DNA from: Mycobacterium kyogaense
Lineage (GTDB): Bacteria; Actinomycetota; Actinomycetes; Mycobacteriales; Mycobacteriaceae
Assembly: GCF_003254575.1 (NCBI RefSeq)
Contig: NZ_QJUA01000015.1
Coordinates: 1-64,000, forward strand
Reading direction: 5' to 3'
DNA length: 64,000 nucleotides
Positions 55,701 to 64,000 of this stretch are shown here, piece after piece (the stretch's first letter is position 1; each line of letters begins with the position of its first letter). Below the pieces are notes generated by a model, which saw only the letters and a program-made list of their open reading frames with translations, had not been told where the DNA came from and did no database searches. The position numbers and the translations under genes are program-made.

Positions 55701-58700
55701 CCGACGAGACCGGCAAGGTCTCGGTGACGCTGAGTGTTCCGCTGTCGGACATCTGGATCGACATCCGCTTCACGCTGCCCTCGACCACCGTCGACGGCGG
55801 CATGCCGATCGTCACCGTGGAGGATGCGTCGACGGCGATGCGGGCGGTGCTCGCGATCGCCGCCGGCGTCGACGGGCCGGACGCCCTTCCCGCTGTCGTC
55901 GACAACACCTCGACCGTCACCGTGGAATGGGATCCGGAGAAGGTCGCCGACCACACCGGCGTCACCGCCACGTTCGGTGCTCCGCTGGCGCCCGGACTCA
56001 CCCTGGTGCCCGACGCCCTGGTCGGCCTGTGCTGGCCCGCGGTGTTCTCGGCCATCGGATCCGCGCTCACCGAGGACGGCTTCCCCGTCGTCGAAGGCCT
56101 GCTCAGCCTGGTCCACCTCGACCACGCTGCCCACCTGTTGGCGCAGATGCCCGATAGCAAGACTGAATTGACCGTCACCGCAACGACTCTCGCGGCGAAC
56201 GACACCGAGGTCGGGCGAGTCGTCCCGGTCGAGGTGTCGATCGCGGACTCCGAGGGCACCGTGCTGGCGACGCTCGAGGAGCGCTTCGCCATCCGCGGCC
56301 GCACCGGTGCCGCCGAGCTGACCGATCCGCCGCGTGCCGGTGGAGCGATCACCGACAACGCCACCGACACCCCGCGCCGTCGCCGGCGTGACGTGGTCGT
56401 CACCGCGCCTGTCGACATGAGTGCGTTCGCCGTGGTCTCGGGTGACCACAACCCGATTCACACCGATCGGGCCGCCGCGCTGCTGGCCGGTCTGAAAACG
56501 CCCATCGTGCACGGCATGTGGCTCTCCGCCGCGGCGCAGCACGCGGTCACCGCCACCGACGGTCGGGCCACTCCGCCGGCGCGCCTGGTCGGCTGGACGT
56601 CGCGCTTCCTGGGCATGGTGCTGCCGGGCGACGAGATCGAGTTCCGCGTCGACCGCGTCGGCATCGACCGTGGTGCGGAGATCATCGAGGTGTCGGCCAA
56701 GGTCTCCGGTGAGCTGGTGATGGCCGCCACCGCGCAGCTCGCCGCGCCCAAGACCGTCTACGCCTTCCCGGGCCAGGGCATCCAGTCCAAGGGCATGGGT
56801 ATGGACGTGCGGGCACGCTCCAAGGCGGCCCGCAAGGTGTGGGACGTCGCCGACAAGTTCACCCGCGAGACGCTCGGTTTCTCGGTGCTGCACGTGGTGC
56901 GCGACAACCCGACCAGCCTGATCGCCTCCGGTGTGCACTACCACCACCCCGAAGGTGTGCTGTACCTGACGCAGTTCACCCAGGTCGCCATGGCGACGGT
57001 CGCGGCGGCCCAGGTCGCCGAGATGCGGGAGCAGGGCGCGTTCGTGGAAGGCGCGATCGCGTGCGGTCACTCCGTCGGTGAGTACACCGCGCTGGCGTGC
57101 GTCTCCGGCGTGTACCCGCTCGAAGCTCTGCTCGAGGTCGTCTTCCACCGCGGGTCCAAGATGCACGACATCGTGCCGCGTGACGCCCAGGGCCGGTCGA
57201 ACTATCGGCTGGCGGCCATCCGGCCGTCGCAGATCGATCTCGACGACGACGATGTCAAGGCGTTCGTCGCGGAGGTCTCGGAGCGCACCGGTGAATTCCT
57301 GGAGATCGTGAACTTCAACCTGCGTGGTGCGCAGTACGCCATCGCGGGCACGGTCGCAGGCCTGGAGGCGCTCGAGGAGGAGGTCGAGCGGCGCCGCGAG
57401 ATCTCCGGCGGCAAGCGGTCTTTCATCCTGGTGCCCGGCATCGACGTGCCGTTCCACTCCTCGGTGCTGCGGGTCGGTGTCGCCGACTTCCGCCGTGCCC
57501 TCGAGCGGGTCATGCCGGACGACGCCGATCCAGAGTTGTTGATCGGTCGCTACATTCCGAACCTGGTGCCGCGGCCGTTCACGCTGGACCGCGACTTCGT
57601 GCAGGAGATCCGCGATCTGGTGCCCGCCGAGCCGCTCGACGAGATCCTCGCCGACTACGACACGTGGCGCAACGAGCGTCCGCGTGAGCTCATGCGCAAG
57701 ATCGTCATCGAGCTGCTGGCCTGGCAGTTCGCCAGCCCGGTGCGCTGGATCGAGACGCAGGACCTGCTGTTCATCGAGGAGGCCGCAGGCGGCCTCGGGG
57801 TGGAGCGCTTCGTCGAGATCGGTGTGAAGAACGCGCCGACCGTCGCCGGGCTGGCCACCAACACGCTGAAGCTGCCGGAGTATTCGCACAACACGACCGA
57901 GGTGCTCAACGCCGAGCGTGACGCCGCGGTGCTGTTCGCGACCGACACCGATCCCGAACCCGAGATCGAGGACACGCCACCGCCGCCGGCATCGGCCGAA
58001 CCGGCTACAGCGCCGGCCGAGGCGGCGCCTGCTGCACCGGCACCGGCCGCTGCCCCCAGTGGCGGACCCCGTCCCGACGACATCACGTTCGACGCGGCCG
58101 ACGCGACGATGGCGCTGATCGCGCTGTCGGCGAAGATCCGTATCGATCAGATCGAGGCGCTGGATTCGATCGAATCCATCACCGACGGTGCGTCCTCGCG
58201 ACGCAACCAGATGCTCGTCGACCTGGGGTCTGAGCTGAACCTGGGCGCGATCGACGGTGCCGCAGAAGCCGATCTGGCCGGCCTGAAGGGGCAGGTCACC
58301 AAGCTGGCCCGGACCTACAAGCCGTTCGGACCGGTGCTCTCCGATGCGATCAACGATCAGCTGCGCACGGTCCTCGGGCCGTCGGGCAAGCGTCCGGCCT
58401 ACATCACCGAGCGCGTCGCCAAGACGTGGGAACTGGGTGAAGGCTGGGCCAAGCACGCCACCGTCGAGGTGGCGCTGGGAACCCGCGAGGGCTCGAGCGT
58501 TCGTGGCGGGGCCCTCGGCGGCCTGCACGACGGTGCGCTGGCCGACGCGGCCTCGGTCGACAAGGCGATCGACGCGGCGGTGGTCGCGGTGGCGGCGCGC
58601 CGCGGCGTGTCGGTGTCGCTGCCCTCTGCCGGCGGCGCCGGTGGCGGCGTCGTCGACTCGGCGGCGCTCGGTGAATTCGCCGAGCAGGTCACCGGACCCG

Positions 58701-61700
58701 ACGGTGTGCTGGCGTCGGCGGCCCGCACGATCCTGGATCAGCTGGGCCTGGGTGCACCGCTGGTGACCCCGGATGCCGCGGCCGACGCAGAGCTCATCGA
58801 TCTGGTCACTGCCGAATTGGGTTCGGACTGGCCGCGTCTGGTGGCCCCGTCGTTCGACGCCCGCAAGGCGGTCCTGCTCGACGACCGGTGGGCCAGTGCG
58901 CGCGAGGATCTGGTCAAGATCTGGCTGATGGACGACGACGAGGTCGACGCGAATTGGGCGCGCCTCTCCGAGCGGTTCGAGGGCGCGGGTCACGTGGTCG
59001 GCACGCAGGCGACCTACTGGCAGGGCAAGGCCCTGGCTGCCGGCCGCACCGTGCACGCCTCGCTGTACGCCCGTGCGGCGGCGGGCGCGGAGAATCCGGG
59101 CAAGGGCCGCTACAGCGACGAGGTCGCGGTCGTGACCGGCGCGTCGAAGGGCTCGATCGCGGCGTCGGTGGCAGCACAGCTGCTGGCCGGTGGCGCGACC
59201 GTGATCGCGACCACGTCGAAGTTGGACGATTCGCGACTGGCCTTCTACCGCAACCTCTACCGCGACAACGCCTGCTTCGGCGCCAAGCTGTGGGTGCTGC
59301 CGGCGAACATGGCCTCCTACAACGACATCGACGCTCTCGTCGAGTGGGTCGGCAACGAGCAGACCGAGAGCCTCGGGCCGAAGTCGATCCACGTCAAGGA
59401 CGCGCTGTCGCCCACGCTGCTGTTCCCGTTCGCGGCGCCGCGGGTCGGTGGCGACCTGTCCGACGTCGGCGCGCGTGCCGAGATGGAGATGAAGGTCCTG
59501 CTGTGGGCCGTGCAGCGGCTGATCGCCGGGCTGTCCCACATCGGGGCGGACCGCGACATCGCGGCACGCCTGCACGTGGTGCTCCCGGGCTCGCCCAATC
59601 GCGGCATGTTCGGCGGTGACGGTGCCTACGGCGAGGCGAAGGCGTCGCTCGACGCGCTGGTGTCGCGCTGGAAGGCCGAGACGTCGTGGGCGCAACGGGT
59701 CAGCCTGGCGCACGCGCTGATCGGCTGGACCCGGGGCACCGGGCTGATGGGCCACAACGACGTCATCGTCGACGCGGTCGAAGAGGCGGGCGTCACCACC
59801 TACTCGACCGAGCAGATGGCCTCCATGCTGCTGGATCTCTGCGACGTCGAGACGCGGGTCGCGGCGGCGCGGGAACCCGTCGAGGCCGACTTCACCGGCG
59901 GTCTCGCCGACGCCGATCTCGACATGGCCGAGCTCGCCGCCAAGGCGCGCGAGGAGGCGACGGCCGCACCGGCCGACGACGATGCCGACGACGAGGTTGC
60001 CGCGCAGACGATTTCGGCTCTGCCGTCGCCGCCTCGCGTGGTGACCGGTGCGCCGGTGCCGGAGTGGGCCGACCTCGACGTCGACCCGGCCGATCTCGTG
60101 GTCATCGTCGGTGGCGCCGAACTCGGTCCGTACGGTTCGTCGCGCACCCGATTCGAGATGGAGGTCGACAACGAACTGTCGGCCGCCGGTGTGCTCGAAT
60201 TGGCGTGGACGACCGGCCTGATCACGTGGGAGGACGATCCGCAGCCGGGTTGGTACGACACGCAATCCGGTGATCTGGTCGAGGAATCCGAGCTCGTCGA
60301 GCGCTACCACGACGCGGTCGTGGAGCGCTGCGGCATCCGGGAGTTCGTCGACGACGGCGCGATCGATCCCGATCACGCGTCGCCGCTGCTGGTGAGTGTG
60401 TTCCTGGACAAGGACTTCCGGTTCGTGGTGTCCAGCGAGACCGACGCGCGCGCATTCGTGGCGTTCGATCCCGAGCACACCGTGGCCCGGCCGATCCCGG
60501 ACTCCGGCGACTGGGAGGTGATCCGCAAGGCGGGCACCGAGATCCGCGTTCCGCGCAAGACCAAGCTGTCGCGGACCGTCGGCGCCCAGATCCCGACCGG
60601 CTTCGATCCGACCGTGTGGGGTGTCAGCCCCGACATGGCGACCTCGATCGACCGGGTGGCGCTGTGGAACATCGTCGCGACCGTCGATGCGTTCCTGTCG
60701 TCGGGCTTCACGCCGTCGGAGCTGATGCGGTGGGTGCACCCGAGCCTGGTGGCCTCCACCCAGGGCACCGGCATGGGCGGCATGACCTCGATGCAGACCA
60801 TGTACCACGGCAACCTGCTGGGCCGCAGCAAGCCGAACGACATCCTGCAGGAGGTGCTGCCGAATGTTGTTGCAGCGCACGTCATGCAGTCCTATGTCGG
60901 CGGCTACGGCGCGATGGTGCACCCGGTGGGTGCCTGCGCGACCGCGGCGGTCTCGGTCGAGGAGGGCGTGGACAAGATCCGCCTCGGCAAGGCCGAGCTC
61001 GTGGTCGCGGGTGGCTTCGACGACATGACGCTGGAAGCGATCACCGGCTTCGGTGACATGGCGGCCACCGCCGACACCGAGACGATGCGCGCCAAGGGCA
61101 TCAGCGACTCCAAGTTCTCCCGCGCCAACGACCGGCGCCGGCTCGGCTTCCTGGAAGCCCAAGGCGGCGGCACGATCCTGCTGGCGCGCGGCGATCTGGC
61201 GCTGCGGATGGGTCTGCCGGTGCTCGCGGTGGTCGGCTACGCGCAGTCGTTCGCCGACGGTGTGCACACCTCGATCCCGGCTCCCGGACTGGGTGCACTG
61301 GGTGCCGGCCGCGGTGGCCGTGACTCGGTGCTGGCGAGCTCGCTGAACAAGCTCGGCGTGGGTGCCGACGACATCGCGGTGATCTCCAAGCACGACACCT
61401 CGACGCTGGCCAACGACCCCAACGAGACGGAGCTGCACGAGCGCCTGGCGGCCTCGCTGGGCCGCTCGAAGGGTGCGCCGCTGTTCGTCATCAGCCAGAA
61501 GAGCCTCACCGGCCACGCCAAGGGCGGCGCCGCGGTCTTCCAGATGATGGGCCTGTGCCAGGTTCTGCGCGACGGCGTCATCCCGCCGAACCGCAGCCTG
61601 GACTGTGTCGACGACGAGCTGGCCACCTCGGCGCACTTCGTGTGGGCGCGCGAGACGCTGCGGCTCGGCGACAAGTACCCGCTCAAGGCCGGTCTGGTGA

Positions 61701-61987
61701 CCAGCCTCGGGTTCGGGCACGTGTCGGGTCTGATCGCGCTGGTGCATCCGCAGGCGTTCCTGGCCACGCTGACCCCGGAGCAGCGGGCGACTTACACCGC
61801 CCAGGCTCAGGAGCGCACGCTGGCCGGTCAGCGCAGGCTGGCCTCGGCGATCGCGGGCGGACGGCCGATGTACGAGCGGCCCGAGGGACGTCGCTTCGAC
61901 CACGATCAGCCCGAGAAGGCGCAGGAGGCGGCCATGCTGCTCGACACGGCGTCGCGTCTCGGCGAAGACGGGGTGTATCAGCGGTGA
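52721..61987 (+). CDS. fas: Type I fatty acid synthase (multidomain)
   Basis: 3088-aa cytosolic megasynthase making C16-C26 acyl-CoAs for membrane lipids and mycolic acid precursors. Order: acetyltransferase (GHSQG, Ser155), FMN enoyl reductase (about 420-860; SPILLAGMTPTTVDAK, VGGGIGTPERAADYL), hotdog dehydratase (about 1225-1340; SGDHNPIHTD), malonyl/palmitoyl transferase (about 1344-1750; GHSVGEY, Ser1451), Pro/Ala-rich linker, ACP (DGASSRRNQ, pantetheine site probably Ser1825), ketoreductase (about 2130-2400; VVTGASKGSIAA, GAYGEAKA) and ketosynthase (Cys2739 in VGACATAAV; GHAKGGA). GTG 52721 with GAGGAG upstream. No frameshift seen. acpS follows. Confidence 0.98.
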   Translation: MTINDQDRATTSSDSEGGQTFEPLAGAHALVDRLHAGEPYAVAFGGQGGPWLENLEELVNSAGIESEISQLVAEAELLLEPLARELVVVRPIGFEPMKWIRALAADEPLPSVKDLTTAAISGPGILLTQMAAQRALKRQGLDLEGHPPVAIAGHSQGITAVESLKAHGTRDAELLAIGQLIGAAGSLVSRRRGMVGRGDKAPMVSVTNVDPDRIAALLDEFAQDVRTVLAPALSIRNGRRSVVITGTPEQLARFELYCEKITEREEAERKNKTRGGAIFRPVFNQLNVEVGFHTPRLADGVDLVEEWAARTGLDRDLTRMLTEHIFITPVDWVAEVEGLAAAGAKWIVDLGPSDTVTRLTAPVIRGLGIGIVAAATRAGQRSLFTVGAAPEVAPAWSSYAPTPVTLPDGSVKASTKFTRLTGRSPILLAGMTPTTVDAKIVAAAANAGHWAELAGGGQVTEEIFDGRIQELTQLLEPGRAVQFNSLFLDPYLWKLQVGGKRLVQKARQSGAPIDGVVVTAGIPDLEEAVDLIEELYTVGITHVCFKPGTVDQIKSVIKIATEVPTRDVIVHIEGGRAGGHHSWEDLDDLLLSTYGELRKYRNITICVGGGIGTPERAADYLSGDWAKPYGFPQMPVDGILVGTAAMATKEATTSPAVKQMLVETTGTDTWVGAGHAINGMASGRSQLGADIHEIDNAASRCGRLLDEVAGDADAVAERRDEIIAAMAGTAKPYFGDISDMTYLQWLQRYVELAIGDGDSTADTAAPGSPWLADTWRDRFEEMLKRAEARLSEKDFGPIDTLFGADGAALLEQPEQAIAALLTRYPDAEAVRLHPADVPFFVTLCKKPGKPVNFVPVVDKDVRRWWRSDSLWQAHDARYTADQVCIIPGTQAVAGITRVDEPVGELLDRFEKEIVDRVLAAGEQPVPVVSRRQARADVGGPLAVVLDSPDVLWAGRTAINPVHRIGAPGEWQVNDVPGKPSATHPNTGARLEQSTDETGKVSVTLSVPLSDIWIDIRFTLPSTTVDGGMPIVTVEDASTAMRAVLAIAAGVDGPDALPAVVDNTSTVTVEWDPEKVADHTGVTATFGAPLAPGLTLVPDALVGLCWPAVFSAIGSALTEDGFPVVEGLLSLVHLDHAAHLLAQMPDSKTELTVTATTLAANDTEVGRVVPVEVSIADSEGTVLATLEERFAIRGRTGAAELTDPPRAGGAITDNATDTPRRRRRDVVVTAPVDMSAFAVVSGDHNPIHTDRAAALLAGLKTPIVHGMWLSAAAQHAVTATDGRATPPARLVGWTSRFLGMVLPGDEIEFRVDRVGIDRGAEIIEVSAKVSGELVMAATAQLAAPKTVYAFPGQGIQSKGMGMDVRARSKAARKVWDVADKFTRETLGFSVLHVVRDNPTSLIASGVHYHHPEGVLYLTQFTQVAMATVAAAQVAEMREQGAFVEGAIACGHSVGEYTALACVSGVYPLEALLEVVFHRGSKMHDIVPRDAQGRSNYRLAAIRPSQIDLDDDDVKAFVAEVSERTGEFLEIVNFNLRGAQYAIAGTVAGLEALEEEVERRREISGGKRSFILVPGIDVPFHSSVLRVGVADFRRALERVMPDDADPELLIGRYIPNLVPRPFTLDRDFVQEIRDLVPAEPLDEILADYDTWRNERPRELMRKIVIELLAWQFASPVRWIETQDLLFIEEAAGGLGVERFVEIGVKNAPTVAGLATNTLKLPEYSHNTTEVLNAERDAAVLFATDTDPEPEIEDTPPPPASAEPATAPAEAAPAAPAPAAAPSGGPRPDDITFDAADATMALIALSAKIRIDQIEALDSIESITDGASSRRNQMLVDLGSELNLGAIDGAAEADLAGLKGQVTKLARTYKPFGPVLSDAINDQLRTVLGPSGKRPAYITERVAKTWELGEGWAKHATVEVALGTREGSSVRGGALGGLHDGALADAASVDKAIDAAVVAVAARRGVSVSLPSAGGAGGGVVDSAALGEFAEQVTGPDGVLASAARTILDQLGLGAPLVTPDAAADAELIDLVTAELGSDWPRLVAPSFDARKAVLLDDRWASAREDLVKIWLMDDDEVDANWARLSERFEGAGHVVGTQATYWQGKALAAGRTVHASLYARAAAGAENPGKGRYSDEVAVVTGASKGSIAASVAAQLLAGGATVIATTSKLDDSRLAFYRNLYRDNACFGAKLWVLPANMASYNDIDALVEWVGNEQTESLGPKSIHVKDALSPTLLFPFAAPRVGGDLSDVGARAEMEMKVLLWAVQRLIAGLSHIGADRDIAARLHVVLPGSPNRGMFGGDGAYGEAKASLDALVSRWKAETSWAQRVSLAHALIGWTRGTGLMGHNDVIVDAVEEAGVTTYSTEQMASMLLDLCDVETRVAAAREPVEADFTGGLADADLDMAELAAKAREEATAAPADDDADDEVAAQTISALPSPPRVVTGAPVPEWADLDVDPADLVVIVGGAELGPYGSSRTRFEMEVDNELSAAGVLELAWTTGLITWEDDPQPGWYDTQSGDLVEESELVERYHDAVVERCGIREFVDDGAIDPDHASPLLVSVFLDKDFRFVVSSETDARAFVAFDPEHTVARPIPDSGDWEVIRKAGTEIRVPRKTKLSRTVGAQIPTGFDPTVWGVSPDMATSIDRVALWNIVATVDAFLSSGFTPSELMRWVHPSLVASTQGTGMGGMTSMQTMYHGNLLGRSKPNDILQEVLPNVVAAHVMQSYVGGYGAMVHPVGACATAAVSVEEGVDKIRLGKAELVVAGGFDDMTLEAITGFGDMAATADTETMRAKGISDSKFSRANDRRRLGFLEAQGGGTILLARGDLALRMGLPVLAVVGYAQSFADGVHTSIPAPGLGALGAGRGGRDSVLASSLNKLGVGADDIAVISKHDTSTLANDPNETELHERLAASLGRSKGAPLFVISQKSLTGHAKGGAAVFQMMGLCQVLRDGVIPPNRSLDCVDDELATSAHFVWARETLRLGDKYPLKAGLVTSLGFGHVSGLIALVHPQAFLATLTPEQRATYTAQAQERTLAGQRRLASAIAGGRPMYERPEGRRFDHDQPEKAQEAAMLLDTASRLGEDGVYQR

Positions 61988-62009
61988 TCCGTGGGATAGC
62001 GTGCTGGCC

Positions 62010-62402
62010 GTGGGCATCGTCGGGATAGGTATCGACCTCGTCTCCATTCCCGATTTCGCCGAGCAGGTGGATCGGCCGGGCACGGTGTTCGCGGAAACGT
62101 TCACGCCAGGGGAGCGGCGCGACGCCGCCGACAAGAGTTCGTCGGCGGCGCGCCACCTGGCGGCGCGGTGGGCGGCCAAGGAGGCCGTGATCAAGGCGTG
62201 GTCGGGATCGCGGTTCTCCAAGCGGCCGGTGCTGCCCGAGGCGATTCACCGCGACATCGAGGTGATCACCGACATGTGGGGCAGGCCCCGCGTCCGCTTG
62301 ACGGGCGCGGTGGCCGAGCACCTCAAAGAGGTGACCATCCATCTTTCGCTGACGCACGAGGCGGACACCGCGGCCGCGGTGGCTGTCCTGGAGGAGCGGT
62401 AG
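62010..62402 (+). CDS. acpS: Holo-[acyl-carrier-protein] synthase
   Basis: 130-aa phosphopantetheinyl transferase that loads coenzyme A-derived 4'-phosphopantetheine on the Fas ACP domain. Magnesium-binding Asp lies in GIGIDLVSIPDF and Glu in ARWAAKEAVIKAWSG. GTG 62010 gives exactly the length of M. tuberculosis AcpS (Rv2523c); an in-frame GTG at 62001 is less likely. It lies 22 bp after fas and is expected to be co-transcribed. TAGCGT at 61997-62002 ends 7 nt before the start, so an additional leaderless transcript is possible. Confidence 0.97.
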   Translation: MGIVGIGIDLVSIPDFAEQVDRPGTVFAETFTPGERRDAADKSSSAARHLAARWAAKEAVIKAWSGSRFSKRPVLPEAIHRDIEVITDMWGRPRVRLTGAVAEHLKEVTIHLSLTHEADTAAAVAVLEER

Positions 62403-62421
62403 CGGCACTACCCTCGTCGCT

Positions 62422-63786
62422 ATGAGTGATCTCGTTCAGCGGGTCCGCGACGTACTGCCCTCGGTCCGGGCCGATCTCGAGGATCTGGTCCGCATCCAAT
62501 CCGTCTGGGCGGATCCGCAACGCCGCGACGAGGTGACGCGCAGCGCCGACGCCGTGGCGAAACTGTTGTCGGAGGCGGGTTTCGGTGATGTCCGCATCGT
62601 CTCCGAGGGAGGGGCGCCTGCGGTCATCGCCCGCCACCCCGCTCCCGAGGGAGCGCCGACGGTGCTGCTGTACGCCCACCACGGCGTCCAGCCCGAAGGC
62701 GATCCGGCTGCCTGGGACAGTTCTCCGTTCGAGCCGACCGAGCGCGATGGTCGGCTTTACGGGCGCGGCACGGCCGACGACAAGGCCGGCATCGCAACGC
62801 ATCTGGCGGCGTTCCGGGCGCATGGCGGCACGCCGCCCGTCGGGGTGACGGTGTTCGTCGAAGGGGAGGAGGAATCGGGCTCACCGTCGCTGTCGCGCCT
62901 GCTGGCGGCGCACAAGGACGCGCTGGCCGCCGATGTCATCGTGATCGCCGACTCCGACAACTGGAGCACCGACACCCCCTCGCTCACCGTGTCGCTACGC
63001 GGCCTGGCCGACTGCGTGGTCGAGGTCTCCACGCTCGACCACGGCCTGCATTCCGGCATGTGGGGCGGTGTGGTGCCCGACGCGCTCATGGTGCTGGTGC
63101 GGCTACTGGCCAGCCTGCACGACGACGACGGCAACGTTGCGGTCGCGGGCCTGCACGAGGCGACGGCGGCAGACGTCGACTACACCCCCGAGCGGGTGCG
63201 CGCCGACACCGGAGTGCTCGACGGCGTCGACGAGATCGGTTCTGGCGCAGTGGCGCAACGACTCTGGGCCAAACCGGCGATCACGGTCATCGGGATAGAC
63301 ACCACGCCGATCGCGAAGGCATCCAACACGTTGATCCCGTCGGCGCGGGCCAAGGTCAGCATGCGGGTGGCCCCCGGCGGCGATGCCGGCGAGCACCTGG
63401 CCGCCCTGACCCGGCACCTGGAACAGCACGCGCCGTGGGGTGCCCGGGTGACGGTGACGCCCGGCGACGTCGGCCAGCCCTACGCCATCGACGCCACCGG
63501 CCCGGTCTACGACGCAGCGCGCGAGGCGTTCCTGCAGGCCTGGGGACAGGATGCGGTCGACACCGGCGTCGGCGGCTCGATCCCGTTCATCGCGGCTTTC
63601 GCCGCTGCATTCCCCGAGGCCAAAATCCTGGTCACGGGCGTCGAGGACCCGGATACCCAGGCGCACAGCGTCAACGAGAGCCTGCACCTGGGTGTGTTGG
63701 AGCGGGCCGCAACAGCAGAGGCGCTGCTGTTGGCCAAACTGGGGGTGCTGGCCGCACTGGGATCAGACGGACAGATCCCGACGTAG
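62422..63786 (+). CDS. M20-family metallopeptidase (dipeptidase)
   Basis: 454-aa zinc peptidase of the M20/CNDP-like family (Rv2522c-type). Metal and catalytic residues are in YAHHGVQPEGDP, GRGTADDKAG and EGEEESGSPS; the lid domain lies in the middle; GGSIPFIAAF and the final VNESLHLGV are conserved. Cuts dipeptides or deacylates small amides; substrate unknown. ATG 62422; TACCCT at 62409-62414 ends 7 nt before it, suggesting its own leaderless transcript within the fas-acpS series. Overlaps convergent bcp by 24 bp. Confidence 0.92.
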   Translation: MSDLVQRVRDVLPSVRADLEDLVRIQSVWADPQRRDEVTRSADAVAKLLSEAGFGDVRIVSEGGAPAVIARHPAPEGAPTVLLYAHHGVQPEGDPAAWDSSPFEPTERDGRLYGRGTADDKAGIATHLAAFRAHGGTPPVGVTVFVEGEEESGSPSLSRLLAAHKDALAADVIVIADSDNWSTDTPSLTVSLRGLADCVVEVSTLDHGLHSGMWGGVVPDALMVLVRLLASLHDDDGNVAVAGLHEATAADVDYTPERVRADTGVLDGVDEIGSGAVAQRLWAKPAITVIGIDTTPIAKASNTLIPSARAKVSMRVAPGGDAGEHLAALTRHLEQHAPWGARVTVTPGDVGQPYAIDATGPVYDAAREAFLQAWGQDAVDTGVGGSIPFIAAFAAAFPEAKILVTGVEDPDTQAHSVNESLHLGVLERAATAEALLLAKLGVLAALGSDGQIPT

Positions 63787-64000
63787 CTTCGCGACGTGGC
63801 CGGTGGCGCGCACGTTGTACTGCGCCACCTCGATCGTGCCGTTCTCGTCGACGACGAACGTCGAGCGGATCACGCCCTGCACGGTCTTGCCGTACATCGT
63901 CTTCTCGCCGTAGGCGCCCCAGGCCTCGAGCACCGCGCGGTCGGGATCGGACAGCAGGGGGAACGTGAGCCCTTCCTTGTCGCGGAACTTCGCGAGTTTC
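63763..64000 (-). CDS. bcp: Peroxiredoxin Bcp/PrxQ, 3' part (runs off the window)
   Basis: The last 79 codons of a thiol peroxidase reducing hydroperoxides. The visible C-terminal part reads FRDKEGLTFPLLSDPD, AWGAYGEKTMYGKTVQGV, STFVVDENGTIEVAQYNV, ATGHVAKLRRDLSV, clearly the Bcp/PrxQ family. The peroxidatic Cys and the start are beyond the right edge. Convergent with the M20 peptidase, as Rv2521/Rv2522c in M. tuberculosis. Confidence 0.93.
   Translation of the reverse strand, partial: KLAKFRDKEGLTFPLLSDPDRAVLEAWGAYGEKTMYGKTVQGVIRSTFVVDENGTIEVAQYNVRATGHVAKLRRDLSV

Noticed and set aside
53276..62221. Open frame of nearly 3000 codons on the minus strand opposite fas
   Set aside because: It is the mirror of the fas coding frame in high-GC DNA with few stop codons. 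It has no recognised domain, is rich in Arg/Gly/His low-complexity sequence, and fas has full domain evidence on the plus strand.

Overview
The window is high-GC DNA from a fast-growing mycobacterium (Mycolicibacterium-like). Three things point there: the conserved gene order of the M. tuberculosis Rv1316c-Rv1343c block (rrf, ogt, alkA, adenylate cyclase, nucS, glgB/glgE/glgP, dinG, pncB, clpS, mec-cysO-cysM, murI, rph, lprD), a single-chain type I fatty acid synthase followed by acpS, and many GTG and apparently leaderless starts. Locus comparisons with M. tuberculosis are from memory, not from a search. No insertion sequence, phage, integrase or CRISPR array was found.

Layout. 1-2.2 kb: end of the rRNA operon (5S rRNA and terminator), then the DNA alkylation repair pair alkA-ogt on the minus strand. 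2.2-7.9 kb: a minus-strand acyl-CoA catabolic cassette (two acyl-CoA dehydrogenases, a fused two-domain CaiB-type CoA transferase, a LysR regulator) that separates alkA from the adenylate cyclase, unlike M. tuberculosis. 8-13.8 kb: membrane adenylate cyclase, divergent nucS (non-canonical mismatch repair), methylmalonyl-CoA epimerase, thiolase, a six-copy 13-bp tandem repeat, a DUF3817 membrane protein and a thioredoxin-fold/TPR protein without CxxC. 13.9-21 kb: alpha-glucan genes glgE-glgB (minus) and glgP (plus). 21-26 kb: an exported zinc metallopeptidase, dinG, pncB. 26-33.5 kb: a tightly coupled plus-strand series: clpS, DUF2017, a P1-family peptidase, the CysO sulfur-carrier cysteine pathway (mec, cysO, cysM), rhomboid, murI, an Rv1339-type phosphodiesterase, rph and an rdgB-like pyrophosphatase that seems to start at CTG. 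33.4-34.3 kb: DUF3817, lprD and tRNA-Leu(UAG).

34.3-52 kb is accessory. It holds an alpha/beta hydrolase, a WhiB6-like iron-sulfur regulator divergent from a TetR gene with two matching operator-like dyads, a sulfatase, a second TetR with a palindromic site, and a lipid-degradation cluster (fused double acyl-CoA dehydrogenase, Ltp thiolase-like protein, DUF35 protein, MHS transporter, thiolase, acyl-CoA dehydrogenase). Two IspD-like genes overlapping tail to tail, an LtrA protein, an MFS transporter and a MerR regulator follow.

52-64 kb: fas with a 538-bp leader carrying a repeated TTACTGA-N3-GTAA motif, acpS (which activates the Fas acyl carrier domain), an M20 peptidase and the 3' end of bcp on the opposite strand. 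The main themes are acyl-CoA turnover, fatty acid synthesis, glucan metabolism, cysteine synthesis and genome maintenance. The strongest candidates for new biology are the split/fused dehydrogenase pair, the Ltp-DUF35 module, the WhiB6-like/TetR pair and the convergent IspD-like genes.
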